From positions 124,001-188,000 of the forward strand of contig NZ_BMMF01000001.1 in NCBI RefSeq assembly GCF_014645695.1: a DNA stretch of 64,000 nucleotides, in the 5' to 3' direction. A model generated the notes under the pieces. The model searched no databases. It was not told the DNA's origin and worked only from the letters and a program-made list of their open reading frames with translations. Of the stretch, positions 34,044-43,096 are shown in pieces (the stretch's first letter is position 1; each line of letters begins with the position of its first letter). Origin of the DNA: Salinarimonas ramus (GTDB lineage Bacteria; Pseudomonadota; Alphaproteobacteria; Rhizobiales; Beijerinckiaceae). A program made the translations under genes and the position numbers.

Positions 34044-34529
34044 GTGATCGACGAGATCCTCTATTCCGGCGAGATCCCGCTCTGGGACGTCACGATCCGG
34101 CTCGCCGCCGCTGCGCTGGGCGGCATGCTGCTGGGGCTCGATCGGGAGCTGCGCGGGCGCGCGACGGGGCTGCGCACGCACGGCATGGTCAGCCTCTCCT
34201 CGTGCGTGATCACGATCTCGGCCTTCCTGGTCTACGAGCAAGCGATCGCCACGGGAGACCAGGTGACGGTGGACCCGCTGCGCGCCATCCAGGGCCTCGC
34301 GCAGGCGATCGGCTTCATCGCCGCGGGCGCGATCTTCGTCTCCAAGGGCGACGTGCGAAACCTCACCTCGGCGGCCAATCTCTGGCTCGCGGCCGCCTTC
34401 GGCATCGCGCTCGGCGCCGGCCAGTACACGCTCGCCGCCGTCGCCGTCGTGTTCGGCGTGATCATGATGTCGGTCGTGCGGATCGTCGAGCTCAAGCTCC
34501 ACCTGAAGCACCCGCGCGACCAGGATTGA
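34044..34529 (+). CDS. MgtC/SapB-family membrane protein
   Basis: The start is a GTG with GGGGAGGT upstream. The 161-residue protein has about five membrane helices and the family motif GGMLLGLDRELRGRATGLRT, then SKGDVRNLTSAANLWLAAAF. It represents the N-terminal membrane half of MgtC; the C-terminal ACT-like domain of virulence MgtC is absent. Relatives influence magnesium homeostasis or ATP synthase activity. It converges with the extensin-like gene. Confidence 0.88.
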   Translation: MIDEILYSGEIPLWDVTIRLAAAALGGMLLGLDRELRGRATGLRTHGMVSLSSCVITISAFLVYEQAIATGDQVTVDPLRAIQGLAQAIGFIAAGAIFVSKGDVRNLTSAANLWLAAAFGIALGAGQYTLAAVAVVFGVIMMSVVRIVELKLHLKHPRDQD

Positions 34530-34544
34530 CCGGCGACGCCCGCC

Positions 34545-35474
34545 TCATTCGCACAGGCGATAGTCGTTCCTGCGCTCGCGCTGGTCGAAGTGCAGGTGGT
34601 CGTCGTGATAGGCGTCGGAGCCCGGGCCGAGCACGGTGCGGAAATGCGCGCAGGCTCCGCGGCGGATCTCCCGCTGGAAGCGCGCCTGCGGGCTCTCGAC
34701 GCCGCCCCGCGGCTCGACGGCGAAGGCCTCGCCCTCGGCGAAGTCCATGCCCGTGATGTCGACGGCGTTGGCGAAGGCGTGCTCGGAGAGACGGGCGTTC
34801 GGCTGCCGGTTGCGCCCGCGGCAGACGTAGGCGCCCGCCGTGTAGAGCGTCTGCGGCTCGGCATCGAGATGCTCGCGCGCCGCCGGCAGCAGCGCCTGCT
34901 CGCTCCAGTGCGCGAGCGCCAGCGCGACGTCGCACTGCACGGTCACCGCGGGCTGGAGCGCGATGCCGTCGAGCGCGCTCACCCGCAGCGGCAGCGCCGT
35001 GCCGCAGCGCCCGTCGCCGTCGATGGCGGGACGCTCCTCGAAGGCGACGTCGAGTGCCGCGAGATCGCCGAGGCAGGCCTCGTAGGCGGCGCGCTCCTCG
35101 GGCGTCGGGGAGAGCGGCGCGCGCGGCTCGTCGGGAAGGACGGCCTCGGGCTCCTCGACGACGGGGCGGCGGGGCGGATGGGGCGCGTCGTCGGTGCGGG
35201 CGTCCTCGAGGGCGGTTTCCTCGTCCGGCACGGCGCCCTCCCCGCTCTCCGCCTCGTTCTCGTTTTGCGGCTCGCTCGCGTCCTCCTCCGCGAGCTCGTC
35301 GGCATCGTCCGGCCGCGCCACCGGTAGCGGCGGATCGAGGGCGAGGCGCCGCGCGTCCGCTGGCCGCTCGGGGGGCGCGGGAGGTGTCCCGCCGTCCGCC
35401 TCCTGCGCGAGCGCGCCGCCCGCGGCGAGCGCCAGGGCGGCGGCGCCGGCGAGACGCAGAGCCCGCAGCCTCAT
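34545..35474 (-). CDS. Secreted extensin-like family protein (M15-like peptidase fold)
   Basis: This is a 309-residue protein with a signal peptide (MRLRALRLAGA, cleavage near GALAQEA), a 100-residue acidic/proline-rich linker, and a C-terminal extensin-like domain. That domain contains CGTALPLRVSALDGIALQPA, SEHAFANAVDITGMDF and YHDDHLHFD; the last two are zinc-ligand motifs of the VanY/M15 peptidase fold. Such proteins are predicted peptidoglycan hydrolases. Its ATG overlaps the stop of the L,D-transpeptidase gene (ATGA), so the two are translated together. Confidence 0.88.
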   Translation of the reverse strand: MRLRALRLAGAAALALAAGGALAQEADGGTPPAPPERPADARRLALDPPLPVARPDDADELAEEDASEPQNENEAESGEGAVPDEETALEDARTDDAPHPPRRPVVEEPEAVLPDEPRAPLSPTPEERAAYEACLGDLAALDVAFEERPAIDGDGRCGTALPLRVSALDGIALQPAVTVQCDVALALAHWSEQALLPAAREHLDAEPQTLYTAGAYVCRGRNRQPNARLSEHAFANAVDITGMDFAEGEAFAVEPRGGVESPQARFQREIRRGACAHFRTVLGPGSDAYHDDHLHFDQRERRNDYRLCE

Positions 35475-36469
35475 TGCACGAACTCCACGGGGATGCCCTG
35501 CTCGACGAGGCCCGCCAGCTCCTCGGCGTCCCAGTTCGTCAGGCGCACGCAGCCGTGGCTGTAATCCTTGTCGATTTCGTCGGGCGTCGGCGTGCCGTGG
35601 ATACCGTAGGTCGGCTCGCTGAGGTCGATCCACACCGTGCCGACCGGATTGTTCGGACCGGGCGGGATCTCGAGCTGCCGGTCGAGATCGCCCTGCTGGA
35701 AGTTCACGTCCGGGCGATAATAGTAGGCCGGGTCCATCGCCACGGCGACGATCTCGTGCGTGCCCGAGGGCGAGGGCGTTTCGGCGCTGCCGATCGTGGC
35801 GGGATAGAAGACGACGATCTCGCCCGCCTCGTCGAGCGCGCGCAGCGCCCCGAGCGAGCGGTCCACCGCGATCCGCGCGATCGTGCCCTCCTCCAGTGCC
35901 TCGCCGGGACGCGCCACCAGGATCTCGGTGCCGGCGCTGCCGAAATCGGCGTCCGGGTTGAGCGCCTCGAGCAGCTCCTGGTCCATGTGGAAGCGCTCGG
36001 CCAGCATCTCCTGCGGCCCGCGATAGGCGAGACGCTCCATCTCCGCGAGCTGCGCATAGTCGTCCGGGATGCTCTCGACGAAGGGTCCTTCCAGGTCGTC
36101 GGCCGTGATGACGTAGCGTTCGAGCACCGGCTCCACGTCCCCGGCGAGGAGCGCCTCGACGATCTCCGGCGCCAGCGGATCCGCGTCGGCGAACCCCTCG
36201 CGCCGTGCATAGGCGGAGAGCGCCTTCTCCACGTTCTCGCCGAGATAGCCGTCGACGACCCCTGGCGAGACATTCGCACGGTCGAGCAGGACCTGCAGGC
36301 GGAGAATCAGCGGGTGACGCTCGCCGGCCACCGGTCGCTCCTCGCCGAGCCGCGCAGCGTTCACTTCTGCCGGATCGAGCGCGGGCTGCGCGAAGGCCGG
36401 TCCGGCGAACGTGGCGGCGCAGCCGATGAGGAGTGCGCGAAGGCTGTTTCGGGCGATTTCGGGACGCAT
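35471..36469 (-). CDS. L,D-transpeptidase (YkuD family)
   Basis: From MRPEIARN at 36469 the product is 332 aa with a signal peptide ending near GPAFAQ. The order is a peptidoglycan-binding-like region (about 55-100), a LysM-like middle and a YkuD domain. The YkuD domain carries the catalytic motif HGTPTPDEIDKDYSHGCVRL with its cysteine in SHGCVRL. It forms 3-3 crosslinks in peptidoglycan or anchors outer-membrane proteins to it. Coupling with the extensin-like gene suggests a cell-wall remodelling pair. Confidence 0.92.
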   Translation of the reverse strand: MRPEIARNSLRALLIGCAATFAGPAFAQPALDPAEVNAARLGEERPVAGERHPLILRLQVLLDRANVSPGVVDGYLGENVEKALSAYARREGFADADPLAPEIVEALLAGDVEPVLERYVITADDLEGPFVESIPDDYAQLAEMERLAYRGPQEMLAERFHMDQELLEALNPDADFGSAGTEILVARPGEALEEGTIARIAVDRSLGALRALDEAGEIVVFYPATIGSAETPSPSGTHEIVAVAMDPAYYYRPDVNFQQGDLDRQLEIPPGPNNPVGTVWIDLSEPTYGIHGTPTPDEIDKDYSHGCVRLTNWDAEELAGLVEQGIPVEFVQ

Positions 36470-36604
36470 CGGGGCTCGGCTCCGCATCGTTGAGACGCTC
36501 CATCAACGCGCGCGGCACGATTCGGGCTCCGCCGATTCGATCCTGCGTAAACGTCGTTTCGCTCCCGGCGCGACGTGTGGTAGACGGCTTGCGCCGTCCC
36601 GAGC

Positions 36605-36690
36605 GGCCCCGTGGCGAAATTGGTAGACGCACCGAACTTAAAATTCGGAGCCCGCAAGGCGTGCCGGTTCGAGCCCGGCCGGGGCCACCA
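36605..36690 (+). tRNA. tRNA-Leu (anticodon TAA)
   Basis: A class II tRNA: acceptor GGCCCCG/CGGGGCC, D-arm GTGGCGAAATTGGTAGACGC, anticodon loop CTTAAAA (TAA), a long variable arm, T-loop GGTTCGAGCC and an encoded CCA. Confidence 0.95.
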
Positions 36691-37196
36691 CCGCAACGGA
36701 TTCCTCGCACAGCAAGAGATTTGCGCGATGTCGTCCGCGGACGACGCGTTGCGCCAGCGCAATGCGCGGCAATCCTGCGAAGCAGTATTTCATAGACCCT
36801 AATTAAAATTTGGTCGATTTTGGTCGTGAGAATTGCTCGGTACGGTCCTCGCACAGTGTCCGGTACGCGTCGCGTTCGGTTTCATTCGGAAACAGTGAGC
36901 AAGGCGCCTTGGCATACGTTGGTGAGGAGGCGTTTCGATATGGCGAACTTCAGAGATGGACGTTTAACATTGAGAAAACCAATCTGCGCCAAAGTTCGGT
37001 GCGATTGGGGAATTAAGGGGGGCGCAGAGGCCGCGTGCAACACAGCGCGGTGCAATCGCGATCGGAGAACCGTCGGCGTGCGCCATAATCCAACCACTGT
37101 TCACGTTTTTCTCGAAAGCCGAGGTTCCCTGCCAACTGCGCGCAGGTTCGTGAGGGTGCCGCGCGGGCGAGCGGCGCCTGCGCCCAGACCGCGAGG
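36691..37196. other. Gene-free stretch after tRNA-Leu
   Basis: This is about 500 bases of lower GC than the surroundings, notably 36780-37020 (AATTAAAATTTGG, TTAAGGGG). The frames present lack protein-like composition. It lies directly after a tRNA 3' end, a common integration site, but I see no integrase and no repeat of the tRNA end. It may hold the promoter of the HTH gene. Confidence 0.5.
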
Positions 37197-37745
37197 ATGC
37201 GAGTGATGCAGGGACGCTCCAACGCCCCCGAACCGCCGGCCAAGCCGGCGAAAGAGCGGACGCTCCCCATCGACAAGGACGCGTTCGCCCAGCGCCTCTG
37301 GCACGCCATCAAGCGCAGCGGCCTGACCTACAAAGAGACGGCGCGGCGCGCGCAGGAGCACCTGCCGCCGGGCATGCGCATCTCCGACGTCAGCGTCTGG
37401 TCCTACGCCAAGGGCCGCAGCCTGCCCCGGCGCATGACGCACGTCGAGGCGCTCGGCCGCGTGCTCGGCGTCGAGACGCAGGAGCTGCTCGGCTCGGTCG
37501 ACCTGCACGGGCCCGGCGCCGCGAACCAGGACGAGCCGAACTTCACCGGCGTCCACGTCGACGATCTCGGCGACGGCCGCGCCATGCTGCGCATCGCCAC
37601 CGCCGCGCCCTGGCCCGTCGCGCTCGAGGTTCTGCGCCTTCTCAAGGGCGAGGAGAGCGAGGACGACGGGTCGGACGATCCCGTCGACGCGGATCCGCAC
37701 GAGCGCGACGCGGATACCACGGAAAACCGCGACGACACTATCTGA
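37197..37745 (+). CDS. Helix-turn-helix protein of unknown target
   Basis: This is a 182-residue protein. Residues about 28-100 form an XRE-like HTH domain: FAQRLWHAIKRSGLTYKETA, VSVWSYAKGRSLPRRMTHVE, ALGRVLGVETQELLG. A short linker follows, then a beta-type segment (MLRIATAAPWPVALEVLRLL) and a highly acidic tail (GEESEDDGSDDPVDADP). An in-frame ATG three codons later is an equally good start. Its layout matches alphaproteobacterial phage-repressor-like regulators without a peptidase domain. Confidence 0.7.
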   Translation: MRVMQGRSNAPEPPAKPAKERTLPIDKDAFAQRLWHAIKRSGLTYKETARRAQEHLPPGMRISDVSVWSYAKGRSLPRRMTHVEALGRVLGVETQELLGSVDLHGPGAANQDEPNFTGVHVDDLGDGRAMLRIATAAPWPVALEVLRLLKGEESEDDGSDDPVDADPHERDADTTENRDDTI

Positions 37746-37902
37746 CTTTAACGACCCGCTCTCAGAATCGACGCAATGTCCCCCGACCGTTCGGCCGCGT
37801 GCCGGACGGTCCGGGAACGCCGGAACCGACATCGGAACAGGGCGACGGGGCCCGCACGGCTCTCATGCCGGCCGGCCCCGCGCGGCAGCGTCGAGAGTAC
37901 CC

Positions 37903-38787
37903 ATGAAGCAGCAACGTCGATTCGCCATCGCGCCGTCCTTCGTGCGCCTGATCCGCCGCGAGCGGCCGGGCACGCGCATTCTGGAAGGCCATTTTCCGGA
38001 CCAGCCGGACCGGCGCTCGCACGTGCGGCTGGAGGGCGAGCGGTGCGAGCTCGTCCTCGAGACGCTCCAGGACGGTGCCGTCGCCGGCGAGGAGCGTACG
38101 GAGGTCTCGCGCGCCCAGGGCGAGATCCTGCTCGACGTGTGCGCGGGCAAGGTCAGCTACGAGCGCATCCGCATGGATTCGGGCGACGGGCCGATCATGG
38201 TCGTCGACCGCTATCTCGCGCCCTCCACGGCGGCGCTGGTGCGCGTCGCCTTCGACGGGCCCGACGAGGGGGCGGCGTTCAAGCCGCTGCCCTGGTTCGG
38301 GCCGGAGCTCGGCGCGGAGGACGCCATCGAGCCGCGCGCCCTCGCGCTCGGCGCGCGCCCCGCGCTCTACGAGGGGCCGATCCCGGACGCGGCGCTCGAT
38401 TCGCTCCTCGATCTCCTCGACCAGCGTGCGCCGCGCTTCTCCGGCCGCGGCGGCGACGACGCGGTGCTGAACGCGCTCAAGCGCCTCGCCCGTACGGACG
38501 CGCCGCCGCGGCAAGCACCTTCGCAGACTGTGCCCGCACCGGCCGCTTCGGCTTCACCGGCGGTCCCGCCGGCCGCTGCCAAGGCTCCGCCCTCACCCGC
38601 CCCCTCCCCGGCTCCGTCTCCGGCTCCTTCCAACAACGGCACCAAGCCCGCGGCGAACGGCGCCCGCCCCGCCGCGCCGCCGCCGGCGGAGGCGTCCGAA
38701 GCCGGCGCCGAGGACGCGCTGTTCGAGCCGATGGAGCCCACGCGCCCCACGAAGCCCGGCAACGGCTCGGCCGAGCGCTCCTCCTGA
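37903..38787 (+). CDS. CYTH-like protein with a long proline/alanine tail
   Basis: This is a 294-residue protein. The first 150 residues have the rhythm of the CYTH fold (inorganic triphosphatase, adenylate cyclase class IV): RRFAIAPSFVRLIRR at the start, an ILEGHF strand, SHVRLEGERCELVLETL, VVDRYLAPSTAALVRVAF, and KPLPWFGPEL near the end. The key ExExK motif at the N-terminus is not intact, so catalysis is doubtful. From about residue 205 the chain is low-complexity Pro/Ala/Ser. The assignment is inference and needs structure prediction. Confidence 0.6.
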   Translation: MKQQRRFAIAPSFVRLIRRERPGTRILEGHFPDQPDRRSHVRLEGERCELVLETLQDGAVAGEERTEVSRAQGEILLDVCAGKVSYERIRMDSGDGPIMVVDRYLAPSTAALVRVAFDGPDEGAAFKPLPWFGPELGAEDAIEPRALALGARPALYEGPIPDAALDSLLDLLDQRAPRFSGRGGDDAVLNALKRLARTDAPPRQAPSQTVPAPAASASPAVPPAAAKAPPSPAPSPAPSPAPSNNGTKPAANGARPAAPPPAEASEAGAEDALFEPMEPTRPTKPGNGSAERSS

Positions 38788-38922
38788 CCGCGCGGGCCGT
38801 GCGCCAGCCGTGAAGCTCCGACCTTGTCACCGCGCCAAGCTCGGGCCATGTCTGGCCCGGGCGCGCCCACGCTCGCGTGCCCGAGAGCCCGCGCCGACAT
38901 CCATCTCCGAGAGGCCCCGCGC

Positions 38923-41022
38923 ATGATTCGCTTCGAGACGCCCGCGCGCCCGACCCCGGCCGCGCCAGAGCGCCCGCACGTCGTCTCCCTGCACGGCCGC
39001 GAGGTCCGCGACCCCTTCGCCTGGATCAAGGCCGAGAACTGGCGCGAGGTGCTCGACGATCCCGCCGCGCTGCCGGCGGACGTGCGCGCCTACGTCGAGG
39101 CCGAGAACGCCTACGGCGAGGCGGTCCTCGCCGGCACGCAGGCGCTGCGCGAGACGCTCGTCGAGGAGATGCGCGGGCGCATCAAGGAGGACGATTCCTC
39201 CGTCCCCGAGCCCGACGGACCCTTCGCCTACTACACGCGCTTTCGCGAAGGCGGCGAGCATCCCCTCGTGTGCCGCCAGCCGCGCGACGGCGGCGAGGGA
39301 ACGATCCTCCTCGACGGAGACGCGCTGGCGGAGGGCCACGGCTACTTCGCCTTCGGCGACATCGCCCATACCCGCGATCACGCCCGCCTCGCCTGGTCCT
39401 GCGACACGGAGGGCTCGGAGAGCTACGTCGTGCGCGTGCGCGAGCTCGCCACCGGCGAGGACCTGCCGGACCGGCTGGAGCGCGTGGCCGGCGGCCTCGT
39501 GTGGAGCGCCGACGGGCGCGCGCTCTACTACGTGGAGCGCGACGACAACCACCGCCCCGCGCGCGTGCGCAGGCATCTGCTCGGCACGGCGCAGGAGGAC
39601 GACCTCCTCGTCTATTCCGAGGGCGATCCGGGCTGGTTCGTCAACCTGGCGGAGACCCGCTCGCGGGAATACGGCGTCATCGCCCTCGGCGATCACGAGA
39701 CCTCGGAGGCCTGGCTTCTCGACCTCTCCGACCCGGAGGCGACGCCCCGCCTCGTGGCGAAGCGCGAGCGCGAGGTGCGCTACGACGTCGAGCAGCGGGG
39801 CGACGCGCTGATCATCCTCACCAACGCCGACGGGGCGGAGGACTTCAAGCTCGTCACCGCGCCGCTCTCGGAGCCGCAGCGGTCGAACTGGCGCGATCTC
39901 GTGCCCCATCGCCCGGGCACGATGATCCTCGACCACGCGGCCTTCTCGCGCCATCTCGCGCGGCTCGAGCGCGAGGACGCGCGCCCGCGCATCGTCCTCC
40001 TCGACCTCGCCACCGGCGAGGAGCACGCGATCCGCTTCGACGAGGAGGCCTATTCGCTCGGCATGAGCGGGGGCGCGGAATACGACACGACGCGGCTTCG
40101 CTTCGTCTATTCCTCGCTGACGACGCCGAGCGAGACCTACGATTACGACATGGCGAGCCGCGAGCGCACGCTGCGCAAGCGCCAGGAGGTGCCGAGCGGC
40201 CACGACGCGTCCGCCTACGTCACGCGCCGGCTGTTCGCCACGGCGCCGGACGGGGCGAGCGTGCCGATCTCGCTCCTGCACCGGGCGGACACGCCCATCG
40301 ACGGATCCGCTCCGGCGCTGCTCTACGGCTACGGCTCCTACGGCATCGCCATGCCGGCGTCCTTCCGCGCCAACGTGCTCTCCCTCGTGGATCGCGGCTT
40401 CGTCTTCGCCATCGCCCACATCCGCGGCGGGACGGAGAAGGGCTGGCGCTGGTACACGGACGGCAAGCGCGAGAAGAAGGCGAACACCTTCAAGGACTTC
40501 ATCGCCTGCGCCGAGACGCTGTGCGAAGCGCGCTACACGACGCGCGGGCGCATCGTCGCCCATGGCGGCAGCGCCGGCGGCATGCTGATGGGTGCCGTCG
40601 CCAACATGGCGCCGACGCTCTTCGCCGGCATCGTCGCGGAGGTACCCTTCGTCGACGTGCTGAACACCATGCTCGACGCCGAGCTGCCGCTGACCCCGCC
40701 GGAATGGCCCGAATGGGGAAACCCGATCGAGAGCGCGGAGGCGTTCGACCAGATCCTCGCCTACTCGCCCTACGACAACGTGGCGCCTCAGGCCTATCCC
40801 GCGATTCTCGCCATGGGCGGCCTGACCGACCCGCGGGTGACCTATTGGGAGCCGACGAAGTGGGTGGCGCGGCTGCGCGCCACGATGACGGGCGGCGGGC
40901 CGGTCGTGCTGCACATGAACATGGGCGCGGGCCACGGCGGCGCCTCCGGGCGCTTCAAGCACCTGGAGGAGGTGGCGCTCGCCTACGCCTTCGCGCTGGC
41001 GAGCGTGGAGAGCGCGCGATGA
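38923..41022 (+). CDS. ptrB: Oligopeptidase B (prolyl oligopeptidase family)
   Basis: This is a 699-residue S9 peptidase. An N-terminal seven-bladed propeller (about 75-400) precedes the hydrolase domain. The catalytic triad is S550 (HGGSAGGML), D636 (GLTDPRV) and H671 (GAGHGG). The segment [20 protein letters not shown] is diagnostic for oligopeptidase B, which cuts short peptides after arginine or lysine in the cytoplasm. The acpS gene overlaps its stop by four bases. Confidence 0.93.
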   Translation: MIRFETPARPTPAAPERPHVVSLHGREVRDPFAWIKAENWREVLDDPAALPADVRAYVEAENAYGEAVLAGTQALRETLVEEMRGRIKEDDSSVPEPDGPFAYYTRFREGGEHPLVCRQPRDGGEGTILLDGDALAEGHGYFAFGDIAHTRDHARLAWSCDTEGSESYVVRVRELATGEDLPDRLERVAGGLVWSADGRALYYVERDDNHRPARVRRHLLGTAQEDDLLVYSEGDPGWFVNLAETRSREYGVIALGDHETSEAWLLDLSDPEATPRLVAKREREVRYDVEQRGDALIILTNADGAEDFKLVTAPLSEPQRSNWRDLVPHRPGTMILDHAAFSRHLARLEREDARPRIVLLDLATGEEHAIRFDEEAYSLGMSGGAEYDTTRLRFVYSSLTTPSETYDYDMASRERTLRKRQEVPSGHDASAYVTRRLFATAPDGASVPISLLHRADTPIDGSAPALLYGYGSYGIAMPASFRANVLSLVDRGFVFAIAHIRGGTEKGWRWYTDGKREKKANTFKDFIACAETLCEARYTTRGRIVAHGGSAGGMLMGAVANMAPTLFAGIVAEVPFVDVLNTMLDAELPLTPPEWPEWGNPIESAEAFDQILAYSPYDNVAPQAYPAILAMGGLTDPRVTYWEPTKWVARLRATMTGGGPVVLHMNMGAGHGGASGRFKHLEEVALAYAFALASVESAR

Positions 41023-41429
41023 TCATCGGCATCGGCTCGGATCTGTGCGACATCACCCGCATCGAAGGCACGCTCGGGCGCTTCGGCGAGCGCTTCACGC
41101 ACCGCGTCTTCACCGAAGGCGAGCGGAGGAAGAGCGACCGGCGCGCGGCGCGCGCGCCCTCCTACGCGCGGCGCTTCGCGGCCAAGGAGGCCTGCGCCAA
41201 GGCGCTCGGCACGGGCTTGAGCAGCGGCGTGTTCTGGCGGGACATGGAGGTGGTCAACCTGCCCTCCGGTGCGCCGACGATGAAGCTGACGAACGGCGCC
41301 GCCGCGCGCCTCGCCGCCATCACCCCCCCGGGCCACCGCGCGATCGTCCACGTGACGCTCACCGACGACCCGCCGCTGGCGCAGGCCTTCGTGATCATCG
41401 AGGCCCTGCCGGAGACCGGCGGCGCCTGA
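41019..41429 (+). CDS. acpS: Holo-[acyl-carrier-protein] synthase
   Basis: This is a 136-residue protein with [13 protein letters not shown] (Mg-binding aspartate) and [17 protein letters not shown] (the WxxKEAxxKA-type motif with catalytic glutamate). It moves the phosphopantetheine arm from CoA to ACP. It heads the conserved acpS-lepB-rnc-era-recO cluster. ATGA overlap with ptrB links the two, an unusual neighbour for this cluster. Confidence 0.95.
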   Translation: MIIGIGSDLCDITRIEGTLGRFGERFTHRVFTEGERRKSDRRAARAPSYARRFAAKEACAKALGTGLSSGVFWRDMEVVNLPSGAPTMKLTNGAAARLAAITPPGHRAIVHVTLTDDPPLAQAFVIIEALPETGGA

Positions 41430-41547
41430 GTCTCACGCCCTGCGGCAACGGCGAATTCCACCGGCGACCCGACGCGATTGCGGGGCGGGCGCCTTTCGGA
41501 TAGACCCGGCGGGGGGAGTTCACCCGCGCGCCCGCGCCGCGGGCTCG

Positions 41548-42366
41548 GTGAGGACCAGCGAGTTGACGAACGACGTGAACGACGAGGCGCAGGCCCCCGG
41601 CACGAAAGGCCGCCCCGTGAAGACGAAGCACAAGAGCGACGGCGGCATTCTCGAGACGGTGAAGGTCGTCGTCCAGGCGCTGCTCATCGCGCTCGTCGTC
41701 CGCACGCTGCTGTTCCAGCCCTTCAACATTCCCTCGGGCTCGCTCGTGCCGACGCTGCTCGTGGGCGACTACCTCTTCGTCTCGAAATACTCCTACGGCT
41801 ATTCGCGCTACTCGATCCCGTTCGGCCCGCCCGTCCTCGACGGGCGCGTGTGGGGATCCGAGCCGCAGCGCGGCGACATCGCCGTCTTCAAGCTGCCGGC
41901 GGACAATTCCACGGACTACATCAAGCGCGTCGTCGGCCTGCCGGGCGACCGCGTGCAGATGATCGACGGGCGCCTCTACATCAACGGCGAGATCGTCGAG
42001 CGCGAGGAGGCGGAGCCCTTCGTGACCACCGACGCCTTCGGCCGCACGGTGAGCGTGACGCGCTACCGCGAGACCCTGCCGGACGGCACCGAGCACTTCA
42101 TCATCGAGCGCGACGGCGATCGCGGCTTCTGGGACAACACCGAGGTCTACACGGTGCCGGAGGGCCACTACTTCATGATGGGCGACAACCGCGACAATTC
42201 CACCGATTCGCGCGACCTCTCCAGCGTCGGCTTCGTGCCTTACGAGAATTTCGTCGGGCGCGCGGAGATCATCTTCTTCTCGATCGACGAGGACGCCTCC
42301 GCCTGGCGCCTCTGGGAATGGCCCTGGACGGTGCGCTGGGAGCGCATCCTCGACCAGATCCGCTAG
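41548..42366 (+). CDS. lepB: Signal peptidase I
   Basis: The start is a GTG at 41548, and the product has 272 residues; a TTG 12 bases on is an alternative. One N-terminal membrane helix (VVVQALLIALVVRTLLF) is followed by the catalytic dyad S65 (PSGSLVPTLL) and K127 (DYIKRVVGLPGD), and by box E GHYFMMGDNRDNSTDSRD. The residue after the catalytic serine is leucine, where most homologues have methionine. It cleaves signal peptides of exported proteins at the outer face of the inner membrane. Confidence 0.96.
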   Translation: MRTSELTNDVNDEAQAPGTKGRPVKTKHKSDGGILETVKVVVQALLIALVVRTLLFQPFNIPSGSLVPTLLVGDYLFVSKYSYGYSRYSIPFGPPVLDGRVWGSEPQRGDIAVFKLPADNSTDYIKRVVGLPGDRVQMIDGRLYINGEIVEREEAEPFVTTDAFGRTVSVTRYRETLPDGTEHFIIERDGDRGFWDNTEVYTVPEGHYFMMGDNRDNSTDSRDLSSVGFVPYENFVGRAEIIFFSIDEDASAWRLWEWPWTVRWERILDQIR

Positions 42367-42376
42367 AGAGCGCGGC

Positions 42377-43096
42377 ATGGGCGCCGAGAAGCGAGGCAAG
42401 GAGACGGCCGGCGCCCTGGAGGCGCGCATCGGGTACGCGTTCGCCGACGGCGAGCTGCTGACGGAAGCGCTCACCCACATGAGCGCGACGAAGGAAGGCC
42501 GCGGCGCGCATTACCAGCGCCTCGAGTTCCTCGGCGACCGGGTGCTCGGCATCGTCGTCGCCTCGCTCCTGTTCGAGACCTACCCCGACGCCAACGAAGG
42601 CGAGCTCTCCAAGCGCTTCTCGGAGATCGTGCGCAAGGAGACCTGCGCGGAGGTGGCGCTGGGCTGGGACGTCGCGCCCCACATCGTCTTCGGGCACGGC
42701 ATCGGCCGCACCGCGGCGCGGGCGAACAAGTCCATCCTGGGCGACGTGTGCGAGGCGATCATCGGCGCGGTCTACGTCGACGGCGGCCACGAGGCGGCGC
42801 GGCGCGTGGTGGAGGCCGGCTTCGGCGACATGATCCGCCAGACGCGCCCGGTGCCGCGCGATCCCAAGACGGTGCTGCAGGAATGGCTGCAGGGGCGCGG
42901 CAACCCGCCGCCGCGCTATGCGCTCCTCGATCGCTCGGGTCCCGAGCACGCTCCGCTCTTCACCGTGGGCGTCGAGATCGAGGGGATGGACACGATCAGT
43001 GGCGAGGGACCGAGCAAGCGCGCCGCCGAACAGGACGGCGCCCGGGCGGTTCTCGTCAGGCTGGGGCTTTGGAAGGACGCCGATGGCGGAGCATGA
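42377..43096 (+). CDS. rnc: Ribonuclease III
   Basis: This is a 239-residue protein with the nuclease signature QRLEFLGDRVLGIVVA, the second metal motif GDVCEAIIGAVYVDGG, and a C-terminal double-stranded-RNA-binding domain (DPKTVLQEWLQGRGNPPPRY to RAAEQDGARAVLVRLG). It processes rRNA and structured mRNAs. It starts ten bases after lepB and overlaps era by 14 bases. Confidence 0.97.
   Translation: MGAEKRGKETAGALEARIGYAFADGELLTEALTHMSATKEGRGAHYQRLEFLGDRVLGIVVASLLFETYPDANEGELSKRFSEIVRKETCAEVALGWDVAPHIVFGHGIGRTAARANKSILGDVCEAIIGAVYVDGGHEAARRVVEAGFGDMIRQTRPVPRDPKTVLQEWLQGRGNPPPRYALLDRSGPEHAPLFTVGVEIEGMDTISGEGPSKRAAEQDGARAVLVRLGLWKDADGGA

Noticed and set aside
36820-37206. Overlapping short frames after tRNA-Leu
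   Set aside because: No ribosome-binding site, mixed composition and mutual overlap; none looks like a protein.
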